A stretch of 62,966 nucleotides of DNA from Bacteroidales bacterium UBA3388 (GCA_002358855.1 DEPQ01000006.1:11176-74141); one strand, 5' to 3'; shown: positions 33,328 to 41,851, numbered from the stretch's first letter. Numbers and translations are program-made. The notes: generated from the sequence alone by a model not told the origin.

Positions 33328-34407
33328 ATGATTAAAAGGATTTTATATATTGTCAATTTAGTTTTTGTACTCTTGCTTTTAGGGGTTTATGCTGGTGTGA
33401 GAGTCAGTCCAGAATTTATTGCAGAATTATCTTTGTTTTCTTACATTTATCCTTTATTGCTTGTGGTAAATGTTTTGTTTTGTTTGTTTTGGCTTTTCTT
33501 TAAATGGAAATATGTTTTTGTGCCGTTGGCTGTCGTTTTAATAGGAGTTAATTTTATACCTCGTTTTATTGGTCTAAATTCTGAGGCTTCTGATAATGAG
33601 CAGTCAAAGAGTTTGTCTGTTATGACTTTCAATGTTAAAGGTTTTCAATACAATGCGGAAAGTGATAAAACGATAGCTATAGCCAATAAAGACTCTATAC
33701 TTTCTATAATAAAGAGCCTTTCACCCGATATGGTGTGTTTGCAAGAGTATTCTTCGGTTAAAAAATCTGAGACTTCATTCCACTATGTTATGACAAAAAA
33801 ATTAGGATATGAACATTTCTTTGCACCAACAAATTCCTCAAATTATGTGCGTGGAAGTGTAATTTACTCCAAGTATCCAATCACTCGTTCGGGTACTCTT
33901 TTCCCTATGGCGAAGTATTATTACTCTAAAACTTATGTGGATTTGCTTGTAGAAAAGCAAACATTGAGAATTTATAATGTTCATTTGGATTCTTATCGCC
34001 TTTCGGAAGAAGAAAAATACGAGGTAAATAAAATTAAAGACAGAAAACTAATTTCGGAAGAAACAAGCAAGAGTATTCTCTCTAAACTTTTGGAAACGAA
34101 TAAAGAACAAGCTAAAGAGGTTAGGGAATTGAAGTCTGTGTTAGATCAAACAGAAGAAAAATATTTGTTAGTAGGGGATTTTAATGCTACTCCATATTCT
34201 TACACCTATCAAATGCTGATAGAAAATCTAAAAGATAGTTTTGTGGAACGAGCAAGTGGCTTTTCGGGAACATACAATGACTTGTTGCCAAAATTTAGAA
34301 TAGATTATATTCTTGCAAGTCAAGGAATAGATTTTCTATCTTACCAACAAGATGTTTATCAATACTCAGATCATAATCCCGTTTTTGTAAAATTCAAATT
34401 AAAATAG
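33328..34407 (+). CDS. Membrane-anchored endonuclease/exonuclease/phosphatase family protein
   Basis: Residues 1-85 carry three hydrophobic segments, so the catalytic part is held at the membrane. The C-terminal 265 residues show the EEP fold: SVMTFNVKGFQYN, MVCLQEYSSVKK (metal-binding Glu), LRIYNVHLDSYRL, LLVGDFNATPYSYTYQ and the terminal YSDHNPVFVKF with the catalytic Asp-His pair. Members include nucleases, phospholipases and inositol phosphatases; in Bacteroidetes this membrane-anchored form is common with unproven substrate. The next gene is nth. Confidence 0.88.
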   Translation: MIKRILYIVNLVFVLLLLGVYAGVRVSPEFIAELSLFSYIYPLLLVVNVLFCLFWLFFKWKYVFVPLAVVLIGVNFIPRFIGLNSEASDNEQSKSLSVMTFNVKGFQYNAESDKTIAIANKDSILSIIKSLSPDMVCLQEYSSVKKSETSFHYVMTKKLGYEHFFAPTNSSNYVRGSVIYSKYPITRSGTLFPMAKYYYSKTYVDLLVEKQTLRIYNVHLDSYRLSEEEKYEVNKIKDRKLISEETSKSILSKLLETNKEQAKEVRELKSVLDQTEEKYLLVGDFNATPYSYTYQMLIENLKDSFVERASGFSGTYNDLLPKFRIDYILASQGIDFLSYQQDVYQYSDHNPVFVKFKLK

Positions 34408-34417
34408 AGACTTAAAA

Positions 34418-35062
34418 ATGAGAAAGCAAGAACGCTACAACTTAACGATAGAAAAACTTCAAGGTTTATTTCCTAATGCCGATACAGAACTGCATTATGA
34501 AAATCCTTTTCAATTACTTGTAGCGGTAATTCTTTCTGCACAATGTACCGATAAACGAGTTAATATAGTAACTCCCTCTTTGTTTGAAAGATTTCCAACA
34601 GTGCAATCTATGGCAGAGGCAACGCAAGAGGAAATATATTCATATATTAAAAGCATTTCCTATCCTAATTCAAAAAGTCGTAACTTAAAGAAAATGGCAG
34701 AGCGTTTGCATGAGGTGTATCACGATGAAATTCCTGACGAACCAAATGAATTGCAAACACTTGCGGGAGTTGGAAGAAAAACTGCAATGGTTATCTTAGC
34801 CGTTCTTTACAAAAGAGCAGTAATGCCAGTAGATACTCACGTACATAGAGTCTCGGCAAGAATAGGTCTTACACTTAGAGCAAAGAATGTATTAGAAACC
34901 GAACGACAACTGCTATCTAATCTTAAAAAAGCCGAAGATACAGCTTTATTGCATCATCAACTAATACTTTTAGGAAGATATATTTGTAAAGCACGCAAAC
35001 CTATGTGTGAACAATGTACATTGACAGAAATATGTAAATACTTTAAATCAAAAAATAAATAA
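34418..35062 (+). CDS. nth: Endonuclease III (DNA glycosylase/AP lyase)
   Basis: Nth removes oxidised pyrimidines and cleaves abasic sites. The 214-residue protein shows LVAVILSAQCTDKRVN, the helix-hairpin-helix with catalytic lysine (LAGVGRKTAMVIL), catalytic Asp in VMPVDTHVHRVSARIGL, and the iron-sulfur motif C-x6-C-x2-C-x5-C near the end (CKARKPMCEQCTLTEIC). All residues needed are present. It lies between the EEP gene and the TPR lipoprotein gene with gaps of about 10 bp. Confidence 0.97.
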   Translation: MRKQERYNLTIEKLQGLFPNADTELHYENPFQLLVAVILSAQCTDKRVNIVTPSLFERFPTVQSMAEATQEEIYSYIKSISYPNSKSRNLKKMAERLHEVYHDEIPDEPNELQTLAGVGRKTAMVILAVLYKRAVMPVDTHVHRVSARIGLTLRAKNVLETERQLLSNLKKAEDTALLHHQLILLGRYICKARKPMCEQCTLTEICKYFKSKNK

Positions 35063-35069
35063 TTTTATT

Positions 35070-36038
35070 ATGAGAAATCTTAGAAAAATATTTTTGTTTC
35101 TTTCACTTGGTTTATTTTTTGCTTGTGGCGGAAAAGACAATAGTGTGAAGTTTGAAGAAATGTCTGAAAGTGAAAAAATATCTTACTTAAATGCAAAAAT
35201 AAGAAAAGAACCTAATAATGCAGAACTTTTCTTTCAAAGAGCGGAAACTCTTTTCAAGAAAGGTGAATTACAAGATGCACTTTTAGATATTCAAAAAGCT
35301 GTTTCAATTGATAAAAAACAAGTCGAATATCACGTACTTCAAGCAGATATTCTTTTTGCACAAGGAGAAACTGCCTTAGCCTTTTCTTCACTTCAAACAG
35401 CAAAAGAAGTAGATGGTAAATATATTGAAGCATATCTTAAATCTGCTGAATTAAGTCTTTATTTAAAAGATTACGAAAAGACAATGTTTGATGTAAAACA
35501 AGCAATTCTTTTGGATAAGCTAAATCCTACTGCATATTTCCTTAGAGGTTGGGCATTGAAAGAGCAAGGTGATACTATCAATGCGGTAAAAGATTATCAA
35601 AAAGCAATAGAATTGAAATCGGATTATGAGCAAGCATATGAAGAATTAGGAATTTTGTATGCTATAAAAGGCGATCCTCTTGCGGTAGAATACCTTAATA
35701 GTACTATAAATATCAATCCGCAAAATTATTCAGCAATGTATGTTTTGGCCTTATTCTATCAAGAACATAATGCAATTGCTCAGGCTTTGGAAACGTATCA
35801 AAAATTATTAGAAATAAAGCCTGATCATGCAGATGCTTTACATAATGTTGGTTATATAAATCTAACAGAAAAACAAGATTATGATATAGCAATTGAATGT
35901 TTTAATTCCGCAATTAAAGTTGATAGTTTGTTTTGGCAAGCTTATGTAAGCCGAGCCGAAGCTTATGAATTAAAAGGTGAAACTGCTAAATCTCAAGCAG
36001 ATTTCAAAAAAGCAGAAGAAATAAAAGCAAAAATGTAA
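35070..36038 (+). CDS. TPR-repeat lipoprotein
   Basis: The 322-residue protein has a lipoprotein signal (LSLGLFFACGG, cysteine near residue 19) and about seven tetratricopeptide units, such as GELQDALLDIQKAVSID, GDTINAVKDYQKAIELK, NAIAQALETYQKLLEIKPDHA and QDYDIAIECFNSAIKVD. It should act as a protein-interaction scaffold on the periplasmic side of a membrane. Partner unknown. The pyrBI leader promoter begins immediately after its stop codon. Confidence 0.88.
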   Translation: MRNLRKIFLFLSLGLFFACGGKDNSVKFEEMSESEKISYLNAKIRKEPNNAELFFQRAETLFKKGELQDALLDIQKAVSIDKKQVEYHVLQADILFAQGETALAFSSLQTAKEVDGKYIEAYLKSAELSLYLKDYEKTMFDVKQAILLDKLNPTAYFLRGWALKEQGDTINAVKDYQKAIELKSDYEQAYEELGILYAIKGDPLAVEYLNSTININPQNYSAMYVLALFYQEHNAIAQALETYQKLLEIKPDHADALHNVGYINLTEKQDYDIAIECFNSAIKVDSLFWQAYVSRAEAYELKGETAKSQADFKKAEEIKAKM

Positions 36039-36045
36039 ACACTTT

Positions 36046-36076
36046 TTTGTTGTTCTTAAAAAATGTTTTATCTTTG
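36046..36076 (+). promoter_or_regulatory. Promoter of the pyrBI leader (TTTG, 19 nt, TATCTTTG)
   Basis: TTTG at 36046-36049 and TATCTTTG at 36069-36076 are 19 nt apart, a perfect consensus match. Transcription would start near 36083, 17 nt before a short leader ORF. Confidence 0.88.
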
Positions 36077-36099
36077 CAGAAACAATTTTAAAGATTAAA

Positions 36100-36174
36100 A
36101 TGAAATATTCAGTGCTTGTTTGTGTGTATAGCGAAAAGAGTATCAACTCTTTAAATGAATATTTTAAAAAATAA
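36100..36174 (+). CDS. Putative 24-residue leader peptide of the pyrBI operon
   Basis: An ATG with 24 sense codons (N-terminus MKYSVLVCVYS, C-terminus NEYFKK) ends in TAA at 36172-36174. It follows a perfect promoter by 23 nt and its stop lies 3 nt before the 5' arm of an intrinsic terminator, ahead of pyrB. A ribosome finishing this ORF would cover the hairpin's 5' arm. This is the layout of E. coli pyrBI attenuation, where UTP supply sets RNA polymerase speed. The N-terminus loosely recalls family 2 glycosyltransferases, but no such gene follows. Translation is not proven. Confidence 0.6.
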   Translation: MKYSVLVCVYSEKSINSLNEYFKK

Positions 36175-36178
36175 TTGA
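36114..36178 (+). terminator. Attenuator-type intrinsic terminator ahead of pyrB (see evidence for positions)
   Basis: The 5' arm AAAAACGACTTTC (36178-36190) pairs with GAAAGTCGTTTTT (36199-36211) around an A-T7 loop (36191-36198); a run of eight T ends at 36214. Correct span: 36178-36214. It lies 46 bp before pyrB, with no TAnnTTTG element between, so pyrB transcription probably depends on read-through. Confidence 0.3.
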
Positions 36179-36214
36179 AAAACGACTTTCATTTTTTTGA
36201 AAGTCGTTTTTTTT
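36178..36214 (+). terminator. Attenuator-type intrinsic terminator ahead of pyrB
   Basis: A 13-bp perfect stem is formed by AAAAACGACTTTC (36178-36190) and GAAAGTCGTTTTT (36199-36211), with the loop ATTTTTTT and a tail of eight T (36207-36214). It stands between the leader ORF stop (36174) and pyrB (36260). No further promoter element is visible before pyrB. The U-rich loop offers a natural place for UTP-sensitive pausing before the 3' arm is made. Confidence 0.9.
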
Positions 36215-36259
36215 ATGTGTGAATAAATTTTTTATTGTAAAAAATAAATTAGATATATT

Positions 36260-37177
36260 ATGGCAAACTTAAAAGGAAAAAACTTAATCTCTATTACAGA
36301 TTACACAAAAGAAGATTATTTACAAATATTGGAGTTAGCCTCTGAGTTTGAAAAACAACCAAAACAACCAATTCTTAGCGACAAAGTTGTTGCATCTATA
36401 TTTTTTGAGCCTTCTACAAGAACACGTCTAAGTTTTGAGAGTGCTGCTAATATGTTAGGAGCAAGGGTTATTGGTTTTAGTAATCCTGCTGCAACAAGTC
36501 TTCAAAAGGGAGAAAGCCTTCACGATACAATTCAAATGGTTAGTAGTTATTCTGACTTAATTGTTATGCGTCACCCAAGAGATGGTGCTGCACGTTATGC
36601 TTCTGAGGTTGCAAGTGTGCCAGTTATAAACGCAGGTGATGGAGCTAATCAACACCCAACACAATGTATGTTGGATTTGTATTCAATTCAAAAAACGCAA
36701 GGAGGCTTAGATAACTTGAATATCACTATGGTAGGAGATTTAAAATATGGAAGAACTGTGCATTCCTTAGTTCAAGCAATGTGTAACTTTAATGCAACAT
36801 TCCATTTTGTTTCTCCTGAGGAATTGAAAATGCCTTCTTCTGTAAAAATGCACATAAAGAATAGCGGATTGGAGTATCATCAATATACAGAATTGAAAGA
36901 TGTTATTCCTTTTTCTGATATTATTTATATGACTCGTATACAAAGAGAACGTTTTTCTGATCCTTTGGAATATGAAAGAGTGAAAGATTGTTATATTTTA
37001 GATGCTGCAACACTTAAAGGTTGCAAACCAACTATGAAAGTGCTTCATCCGTTGCCAAGAGTAAATGAAATTGCAACTGATGTAGATAAAACTCCATACG
37101 CTTATTACTTCCAACAAGCTCAAAATGGAGTTTATGTTCGTCAAGCTTTAATGGCAGCAATTTTAGGAGTAAAGTAG
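36260..37177 (+). CDS. pyrB: Aspartate carbamoyltransferase, catalytic subunit
   Basis: PyrB condenses carbamoyl phosphate with aspartate in the first committed step of pyrimidine synthesis. The 305-residue protein shows the carbamoyl phosphate motif FFEPSTRTR (48-56), VMRHPRDGAARYA, GDGANQHPTQCMLDLYS and the aspartate-binding LHPLPRVNEI near the C-terminus. It is paired with the regulatory subunit pyrI 22 bp downstream, so an allosteric catalytic-regulatory complex like that of E. coli is likely. A probable leader-peptide attenuator lies upstream. Confidence 0.98.
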   Translation: MANLKGKNLISITDYTKEDYLQILELASEFEKQPKQPILSDKVVASIFFEPSTRTRLSFESAANMLGARVIGFSNPAATSLQKGESLHDTIQMVSSYSDLIVMRHPRDGAARYASEVASVPVINAGDGANQHPTQCMLDLYSIQKTQGGLDNLNITMVGDLKYGRTVHSLVQAMCNFNATFHFVSPEELKMPSSVKMHIKNSGLEYHQYTELKDVIPFSDIIYMTRIQRERFSDPLEYERVKDCYILDAATLKGCKPTMKVLHPLPRVNEIATDVDKTPYAYYFQQAQNGVYVRQALMAAILGVK

Positions 37178-37199
37178 TAATTTAATAAAAAGAATAGAT

Positions 37200-37661
37200 A
37201 TGTCAAACGAAAGAAAAAAGGAACTAGTTGTTTCAGCAATTGATAATGGAACAGTAATTGACCATATTCCTGCAAACGAAATATATAAGGTTGTAAAGAT
37301 TTTGAATTTGGATAAATACAATGATGAGGTTTTAATAGGAACAAATCTTTCAAGTAAGAAGTTTGGTAAAAAAGGAATTATCAAAGTGAAAAATAAATTC
37401 TTTGAAGAAACTGAGGTAAATAAGATTTCCTTGGTTGCACCAAACGCTACCCTTATTGTGATAAAAGATTATGAAGTTGTTGAAAAGATACAATTAACAA
37501 TTCCTAAAGAAATCAAAAAGATTGTAAAGTGTATTAACCCTAATTGTATAACAAATATAGAGGATATAGAGACTTATTTCAAGGTTGTAGATAATGAGCC
37601 ATTGAAATTGCAGTGTCATTACTGCGAAAAGACAATGACAAATATTCGCTTTGAAGAATAG
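37200..37661 (+). CDS. pyrI: Aspartate carbamoyltransferase, regulatory subunit
   Basis: PyrI binds CTP and ATP and holds the catalytic trimers together. The 153-residue protein has an N-terminal nucleotide-binding part (KELVVSAIDNGTVIDHIPA) and a C-terminal zinc domain. The four cysteine ligands are at 111, 116, 139 and 142 (C-x4-C and C-x2-C), as in E. coli PyrI. It is the second gene of the pyrBI operon and ends at a long-loop hairpin. Confidence 0.97.
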   Translation: MSNERKKELVVSAIDNGTVIDHIPANEIYKVVKILNLDKYNDEVLIGTNLSSKKFGKKGIIKVKNKFFEETEVNKISLVAPNATLIVIKDYEVVEKIQLTIPKEIKKIVKCINPNCITNIEDIETYFKVVDNEPLKLQCHYCEKTMTNIRFEE

Positions 37662-37664
37662 TTG

Positions 37665-37727
37665 AAAAAAAGCAAAGAATTATTAAATTTTTCCTTTGAT
37701 TTATTTAAATATTTCTTTGCTTTTTTT
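37665..37727 (+). terminator. Terminator after pyrI (15-bp stem, long loop)
   Basis: AAAAAAAGCAAAGAA (37665-37679) pairs with TTCTTTGCTTTTTTT (37713-37727). The 33-nt loop contains a one-base variant of the recurrent 17-mer. The T-run makes it a reasonable terminator, though the long loop lowers confidence. Confidence 0.6.
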
Positions 37728-37756
37728 TGTTTTTTCTTAGGTTTTTTTCTTAAAAT

Positions 37757-37788
37757 TTTGTTCAGTTTAAAGAAAAATCGTACCTTTG
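37757..37788 (+). promoter_or_regulatory. Promoter of the DUF177-rpmF-plsX-fabH operon
   Basis: TTTG (37757-37760), a 20-nt spacer and TACCTTTG (37781-37788) match the consensus. The first start codon is at 37823. Confidence 0.78.
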
Positions 37789-37822
37789 CAAACTCTTAAA
37801 AGCATATAGTTAGGTTAGGACG

Positions 37823-38338
37823 ATGAGTAAGAGGTATGTTTTAAAGTTTAGTGGATTAGCAAATGGCATTCACGAATTTGAATACACAATCGATAGTGAT
37901 TTATTCAAAGAATTTGATTGTGAGGAAGTTCTTGATGCAGATTTGTCTATGAAAGTGGTCTTAGATAAGAGTGAAAAACAACTTGTTTTAGAGTTTTATA
38001 TTCAAGGAATATTGAAAGTGAATTGTGATCGATGCGGAGATGAAATGGATTTGAATATAAATTTTGATAAAAAGTTGTATGTAGGATTTGGAGAAGAGTT
38101 TGAAGAACAAGATATAGATTTATATGTGATTCCGTTTAACGAATATGCATTGGATTTGGCTCCATTTGTATATGAATATGTTACTTTGGAAAAGCCAATG
38201 AGATGTGTACACGGAGAAACAGAAGGAAATAATCAGGTTTGCAATAAAGAAATAATAGATATTTTAGAAAAACCAGTTGAAGAAACTGAAAAAGAAACAG
38301 ATTCTCGCTGGGATGCTTTGAAGAATTTAAAATTTTGA
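37823..38338 (+). CDS. DUF177 protein (YceD-like)
   Basis: The 171-residue protein matches DUF177: a beta-rich N-terminus, LKVNCDRCGDEMDLNINFDKKLYVGFGEE (residues 72-100) with the usual C-x2-C, and PFNEYALDLAPFVYEYVTLEKPMRCVHGE later. In E. coli and plants, YceD-type proteins are linked to 23S rRNA accumulation. Its place directly before rpmF is the family's classical context, suggesting a role in ribosome assembly. Confidence 0.92.
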   Translation: MSKRYVLKFSGLANGIHEFEYTIDSDLFKEFDCEEVLDADLSMKVVLDKSEKQLVLEFYIQGILKVNCDRCGDEMDLNINFDKKLYVGFGEEFEEQDIDLYVIPFNEYALDLAPFVYEYVTLEKPMRCVHGETEGNNQVCNKEIIDILEKPVEETEKETDSRWDALKNLKF

Positions 38339-38359
38339 AACAAATAAATAAAATTTAAT

Positions 38360-38545
38360 ATGCCACATCCAAAACACAGATTCTCTCAAACGAGAACAGC
38401 AAAAAGAAGAACTCACGATAAAGTTGAAGGAGTTCAATTAACAACATGTAGCAACTGCGGAGCACCTGTTTTAATGCACAGAGTGTGTCCAGAATGCGGA
38501 TTTTACAGAGGAAAAGAAGCAATAAAGAAAGAAGCCGAAGCCTAA
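38360..38545 (+). CDS. rpmF: 50S ribosomal protein L32
   Basis: The 61-residue protein begins PHPKHRFSQTRTAKRRTHDK and has the zinc-ribbon cysteines C-S-N-C and C-P-E-C (TTCSNCGAPVLMHRVCPECG), all four present, so it is the zinc-containing form. It sits between the DUF177 gene and plsX, as in very many bacteria. Confidence 0.98.
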   Translation: MPHPKHRFSQTRTAKRRTHDKVEGVQLTTCSNCGAPVLMHRVCPECGFYRGKEAIKKEAEA

Positions 38546-38562
38546 TTCATTATACTTAAATT

Positions 38563-39507
38563 ATGAGAATAGGGCTTGATGCTATGGGTGGAGATTATGC
38601 ACCCAAGGCTGTAGTTGAAGGTGCAATATTAGCTCAAAAAGAATTGTCGGAAAACGATAAGATAGTTCTTTTTGGGCGTTGTGCGGATATACTTCAAATA
38701 CTTGCAGATAACGGAGTAGATTCTTCATTGTTTGAAATTGTTGATGCAGACGAAGTAATAGATATGCATGACAAACCTGCAAAAGCATTTGCTAAGAAAC
38801 CAAATTCAAGTATGGCCGTAGGCTTTAAATATTTGAAAGAAGGAAAGATAGATAGTTTTGCAAGTGCTGGAAATACAGGTGCTATGCTTGTTGGAACGAT
38901 GTATTCTGTTGGTGTAATCAATGGAATAATGCGTCCATGTCTTGCTGCACTTGTGCCAAAGGTAGATGGAGGAGTTACTCTCTTGACTGACGTTGGTGTA
39001 AATCCAGATGCAAAACCTGAAATGTTGGTTCAGTTTGCTATTTTGGGAAGTGTATATGCTAAAACAGCGTTAGGAATGGAAAATCCTAAGGTTGGATTAG
39101 CAAATATTGGTGAAGAAGAAGAAAAAGGCAATGCTCAAACACAGGCTGCTCACGCATTGATGAAAGAAAACAAGAGTTTTGAGTTTTTTGGTAACGCAGA
39201 ACCTGTTGAAATCTTTAAAAACAATGTAGATGTTGTAGTTTGCGATGGTTTTGTTGGAAATATGTTGATGAAACATACCGAAGCATTAGCGAGAGTCTTT
39301 GCAAAACGAGGTCTTGTTGATGAATATGTTGCACGATTCAACTACGAAATATATGGAGGTTTACCTTTACTTGGAGCAAACTCCATAGTATTAATAGGAC
39401 ATGGAATATCAAATGCGAAAGCGATTAAAAGCATGATATTTCAATCGAAGAATATATACGAAACCAATCTAATAGGACAATTAAAAGAAACTTTGTCCGT
39501 TAATTAG
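38563..39507 (+). CDS. plsX: Phosphate acyltransferase PlsX
   Basis: PlsX makes acyl-phosphate from acyl-ACP, which PlsY (18613 in this window) then uses to acylate glycerol 3-phosphate. The 314-residue protein starts MRIGLDAMGGDYAPKAVVEGA and has SAGNTGAMLVGTMYSVG (about 101-117), LTDVGVNPDAKPEMLVQFA and VCDGFVGNMLMKHTEA, all family markers. It is followed by fabH 27 bp later, the usual lipid-synthesis pairing. Confidence 0.97.
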   Translation: MRIGLDAMGGDYAPKAVVEGAILAQKELSENDKIVLFGRCADILQILADNGVDSSLFEIVDADEVIDMHDKPAKAFAKKPNSSMAVGFKYLKEGKIDSFASAGNTGAMLVGTMYSVGVINGIMRPCLAALVPKVDGGVTLLTDVGVNPDAKPEMLVQFAILGSVYAKTALGMENPKVGLANIGEEEEKGNAQTQAAHALMKENKSFEFFGNAEPVEIFKNNVDVVVCDGFVGNMLMKHTEALARVFAKRGLVDEYVARFNYEIYGGLPLLGANSIVLIGHGISNAKAIKSMIFQSKNIYETNLIGQLKETLSVN

Positions 39508-39534
39508 TTCGTATTACATAAAAAAGATAAAAAG

Positions 39535-40521
39535 ATGTCAAAGTTAAGAGCTGCTATAACTGCGGTAGAGGGATATGTACCAGAATATATCCTTACTAAT
39601 GACGAACTAAGTCAAATGGTAGATACAAGTGACGAGTGGATAATGACTCGAATCGGTATCAAAGAACGTCATATTCTTAAAGGAGAAAAAGGACCTTCTG
39701 ATATGGCGGAAATAGTTGTGAAAAGAATTTTGGAGAAAAAGAATATTTCTCCTGATGAGATAGAATTGGTAATTTGTTGTACTGTTACGCCTGATATGGT
39801 CTTTCCTGCAACAGCAAATGTCATAGCACACAAATGCGGAATTAAAAAAGGATTTGGTTTTGACATAAATGCGGGTTGTTCAGGCTTTCTTTACGGACTT
39901 ACAACTGCGACAAAATACATAGAATCTGGCTTTGTGAAAAAAGCAATTGTGATTGGAGCAGAAAAAATGTCTGCAATAGTAAACTATGAAGACAGAGCAA
40001 CTTGTCCAATCTTTGGAGACGGAGCAGCAGCCGTACTTTTAGAAGCGACAGAAGGTGAATACGGAATCATAGACGAAGTATTATTCTCTGATGGTGAAGG
40101 AGTAAAACACTTACATCAAGTTGCGGGTGGTTCAGTTAAACCTGCGTCACACGAAACCGTTGAGGCAAGAGAACATTTCATCTATCAAGAAGGACAAGCC
40201 GTATTTAAATGGGCTGTTGTTAAAATGGCAGAAGCAACAGAAGAAATTTTAAGAAGAAATAACATTACTTCGCAAGATATAAATTATCTTTTACCTCACC
40301 AAGCTAATATGAGAATTATCTCAGCCACAGGAAAACGTTTAGAACTTGATAACGAAAAAGTTTTAGTTAATATAGAAAAATACGGAAACACCACATCAGC
40401 AACAATTCCTATGTTGATGTTTGAAAATCAGCACAAGTTCAAAAAAGGAGACAATCTTATTTTGACAGCATTTGGAGCAGGATTTACATGGGGTGCAGTA
40501 TTAGTTAAATGGGCTATTTAA
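39535..40521 (+). CDS. fabH: 3-oxoacyl-[acyl-carrier-protein] synthase III
   Basis: FabH starts fatty-acid synthesis by condensing acetyl-CoA with malonyl-ACP. The Cys-His-Asn triad is at C115 (INAGCSGFLYG), H255 (LLPHQANMRI) and N285 (YGNTTSATIP). The length of 328 is normal. It overlaps the next gene, an MBL hydrolase, by 13 bp, in line with translational coupling. Confidence 0.97.
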   Translation: MSKLRAAITAVEGYVPEYILTNDELSQMVDTSDEWIMTRIGIKERHILKGEKGPSDMAEIVVKRILEKKNISPDEIELVICCTVTPDMVFPATANVIAHKCGIKKGFGFDINAGCSGFLYGLTTATKYIESGFVKKAIVIGAEKMSAIVNYEDRATCPIFGDGAAAVLLEATEGEYGIIDEVLFSDGEGVKHLHQVAGGSVKPASHETVEAREHFIYQEGQAVFKWAVVKMAEATEEILRRNNITSQDINYLLPHQANMRIISATGKRLELDNEKVLVNIEKYGNTTSATIPMLMFENQHKFKKGDNLILTAFGAGFTWGAVLVKWAI

Positions 40522-41297
40522 ATATAGTTTTTTTAGGCACAGGAACCTCGCAAGGCGTACCAGTTATAGGGTGCGATTGCGAGGTTTGTCTTTCTAATCA
40601 AAAAAAAGATAAGAGATTACGTTCATCTATTTTAATAACTTCTGATAAAGGAACGCAAATTACAATAGATGCCGGGCCTGATTTTAGAACACAAATGCTT
40701 AATGAGAACGTAAAATATTTAAATGCAATACTTGTAACACACGCACATAGAGATCACGTTTCAGGGCTTGACGATGTGCGTTCATATAATTACCTTCAAC
40801 AATGTTCAATGCCTATTTTTGCAAATCAATACGCAGTAAAAAGCATAAAAAATGAATTTTCCTACGCTTTTTCCAATGTAAAATATCCAGGATTGCCCGA
40901 ATTTGATTTGCAAGAGGTAGATATAGATAAAGATAGCACGATAAAAATCAAAGAATTAGAGATAACACCAATAGAAGTGATGCACTTCAAACTCCCAATC
41001 TTAGCCTACCGAATAGGAGACTTTGCTTACATAACCGATGCAAAGACAATAAGCGAAAAAGAAAAACAAAAACTAAAAGGAGTGAAGCATTTAGTGGTAA
41101 ACGCTCTAAGAAAAGAAGAACATTTCTCACACTTCTCACTAAGCGAAGCCTTAAATCTCATAGCAGAGCTACAACCCGAAAAAGCATACCTTACACATAT
41201 TAGTCATTTCTTAGGAAAAGAGAAAGAAATATCAAAAGAATTGCCAAAAAACGTGCAATTAGCATACGATGGACTTAAAATAAGAATACAACAATGA
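40509..41297 (+). CDS. MBL-fold metallohydrolase (PhnP-like)
   Basis: The 262-residue protein shows the metallo-beta-lactamase motif THAHRDHVSGLDD with H78, H80, D82 and H83, then VMHFKLPILAYRIGDFAYITDAKTI (metal Asp) and a late YLTHISHFLG. N-terminal FLGTGTSQGVPVIGCDCEVC with extra cysteines is like PhnP, a cyclic phosphodiesterase. The substrate in Bacteroidetes is not established. It begins inside fabH and overlaps the PnuC-family gene by 4 bp. Confidence 0.9.
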   Translation: MGYLNIVFLGTGTSQGVPVIGCDCEVCLSNQKKDKRLRSSILITSDKGTQITIDAGPDFRTQMLNENVKYLNAILVTHAHRDHVSGLDDVRSYNYLQQCSMPIFANQYAVKSIKNEFSYAFSNVKYPGLPEFDLQEVDIDKDSTIKIKELEITPIEVMHFKLPILAYRIGDFAYITDAKTISEKEKQKLKGVKHLVVNALRKEEHFSHFSLSEALNLIAELQPEKAYLTHISHFLGKEKEISKELPKNVQLAYDGLKIRIQQ

Positions 41298-41851
41298 TAG
41301 AAATAATAGCAGCAATCATAGGAACAATATACATAGTCTTAGAATACAAAGCCTCACCTTGGCTATGGCCTTTTAATATCCTTATGGCATTGATGTATGT
41401 CTATGTATTTTTTGACAATGGAGTATATGCACAAATGCTAATCCAAGTTTATTACGTATTTATTGGCATTTACGGTTGGTTAGAGTGGAAAGGAATGTTG
41501 AAAAACGGTAAAAAAGAAGAAAAACCAATCACCTCACTACCAAAAAAACTTTATTTACCGGTAATAATAATAACAATAATACTTTCAATCGCAATTTCCC
41601 TAATCTTAAAACAAATACCAGACAATGAAGTTTGGCTTTTAGACGGTGTTTCCACAGCATTAAGCGTAGTAGCAATGTGGTTATTGGCCAAAAAGTATTA
41701 TCAACAATGGATATTTTGGATAATAGTAGAGCCAATCATTATTTTAATGTCCTTACAAACAGAGATGTACGCAACATCCGTGCTTTATCTAATCTATACC
41801 ATAATAGCAATAATGGGTTACTTTAAATGGAAAAAACAATCAATACATTAA
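41294..41851 (+). CDS. pnuC: PnuC-family vitamin transporter, probably for thiamine (PnuT)
   Basis: The 185-residue membrane protein has around seven hydrophobic segments and the PnuC pattern SPWLWPFNILMALMYVYVFF, then QVYYVFIGIYGWLEWK, and a C-terminal WIFWIIVEPIIILMSLQ. PnuC proteins move nicotinamide riboside, riboflavin or thiamine by facilitated diffusion. Because it overlaps a thiamine pyrophosphokinase gene by 25 bp, the thiamine type (PnuT), trapped inside by phosphorylation, is the best guess. No TPP riboswitch is visible upstream. Confidence 0.88.
   Translation: MIEIIAAIIGTIYIVLEYKASPWLWPFNILMALMYVYVFFDNGVYAQMLIQVYYVFIGIYGWLEWKGMLKNGKKEEKPITSLPKKLYLPVIIITIILSIAISLILKQIPDNEVWLLDGVSTALSVVAMWLLAKKYYQQWIFWIIVEPIIILMSLQTEMYATSVLYLIYTIIAIMGYFKWKKQSIH

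Noticed and set aside
36100..36174. Remnant of a family 2 glycosyltransferase
   Set aside because: Only the first ten residues look similar; the exact promoter, short length and abutting terminator are better explained as a leader ORF. It remains a minor alternative.
36114..36178. One terminator entry in the feature list has reversed coordinates
   Set aside because: The entry with end 36114 is a coordinate slip and should be ignored; the correct entry is 36178-36214.
41100..41300. TPP riboswitch ahead of the PnuC-family gene
   Set aside because: The transporter starts inside the MBL hydrolase gene and no THI-box core (CUGAGA, ACCUGAUC) is seen.
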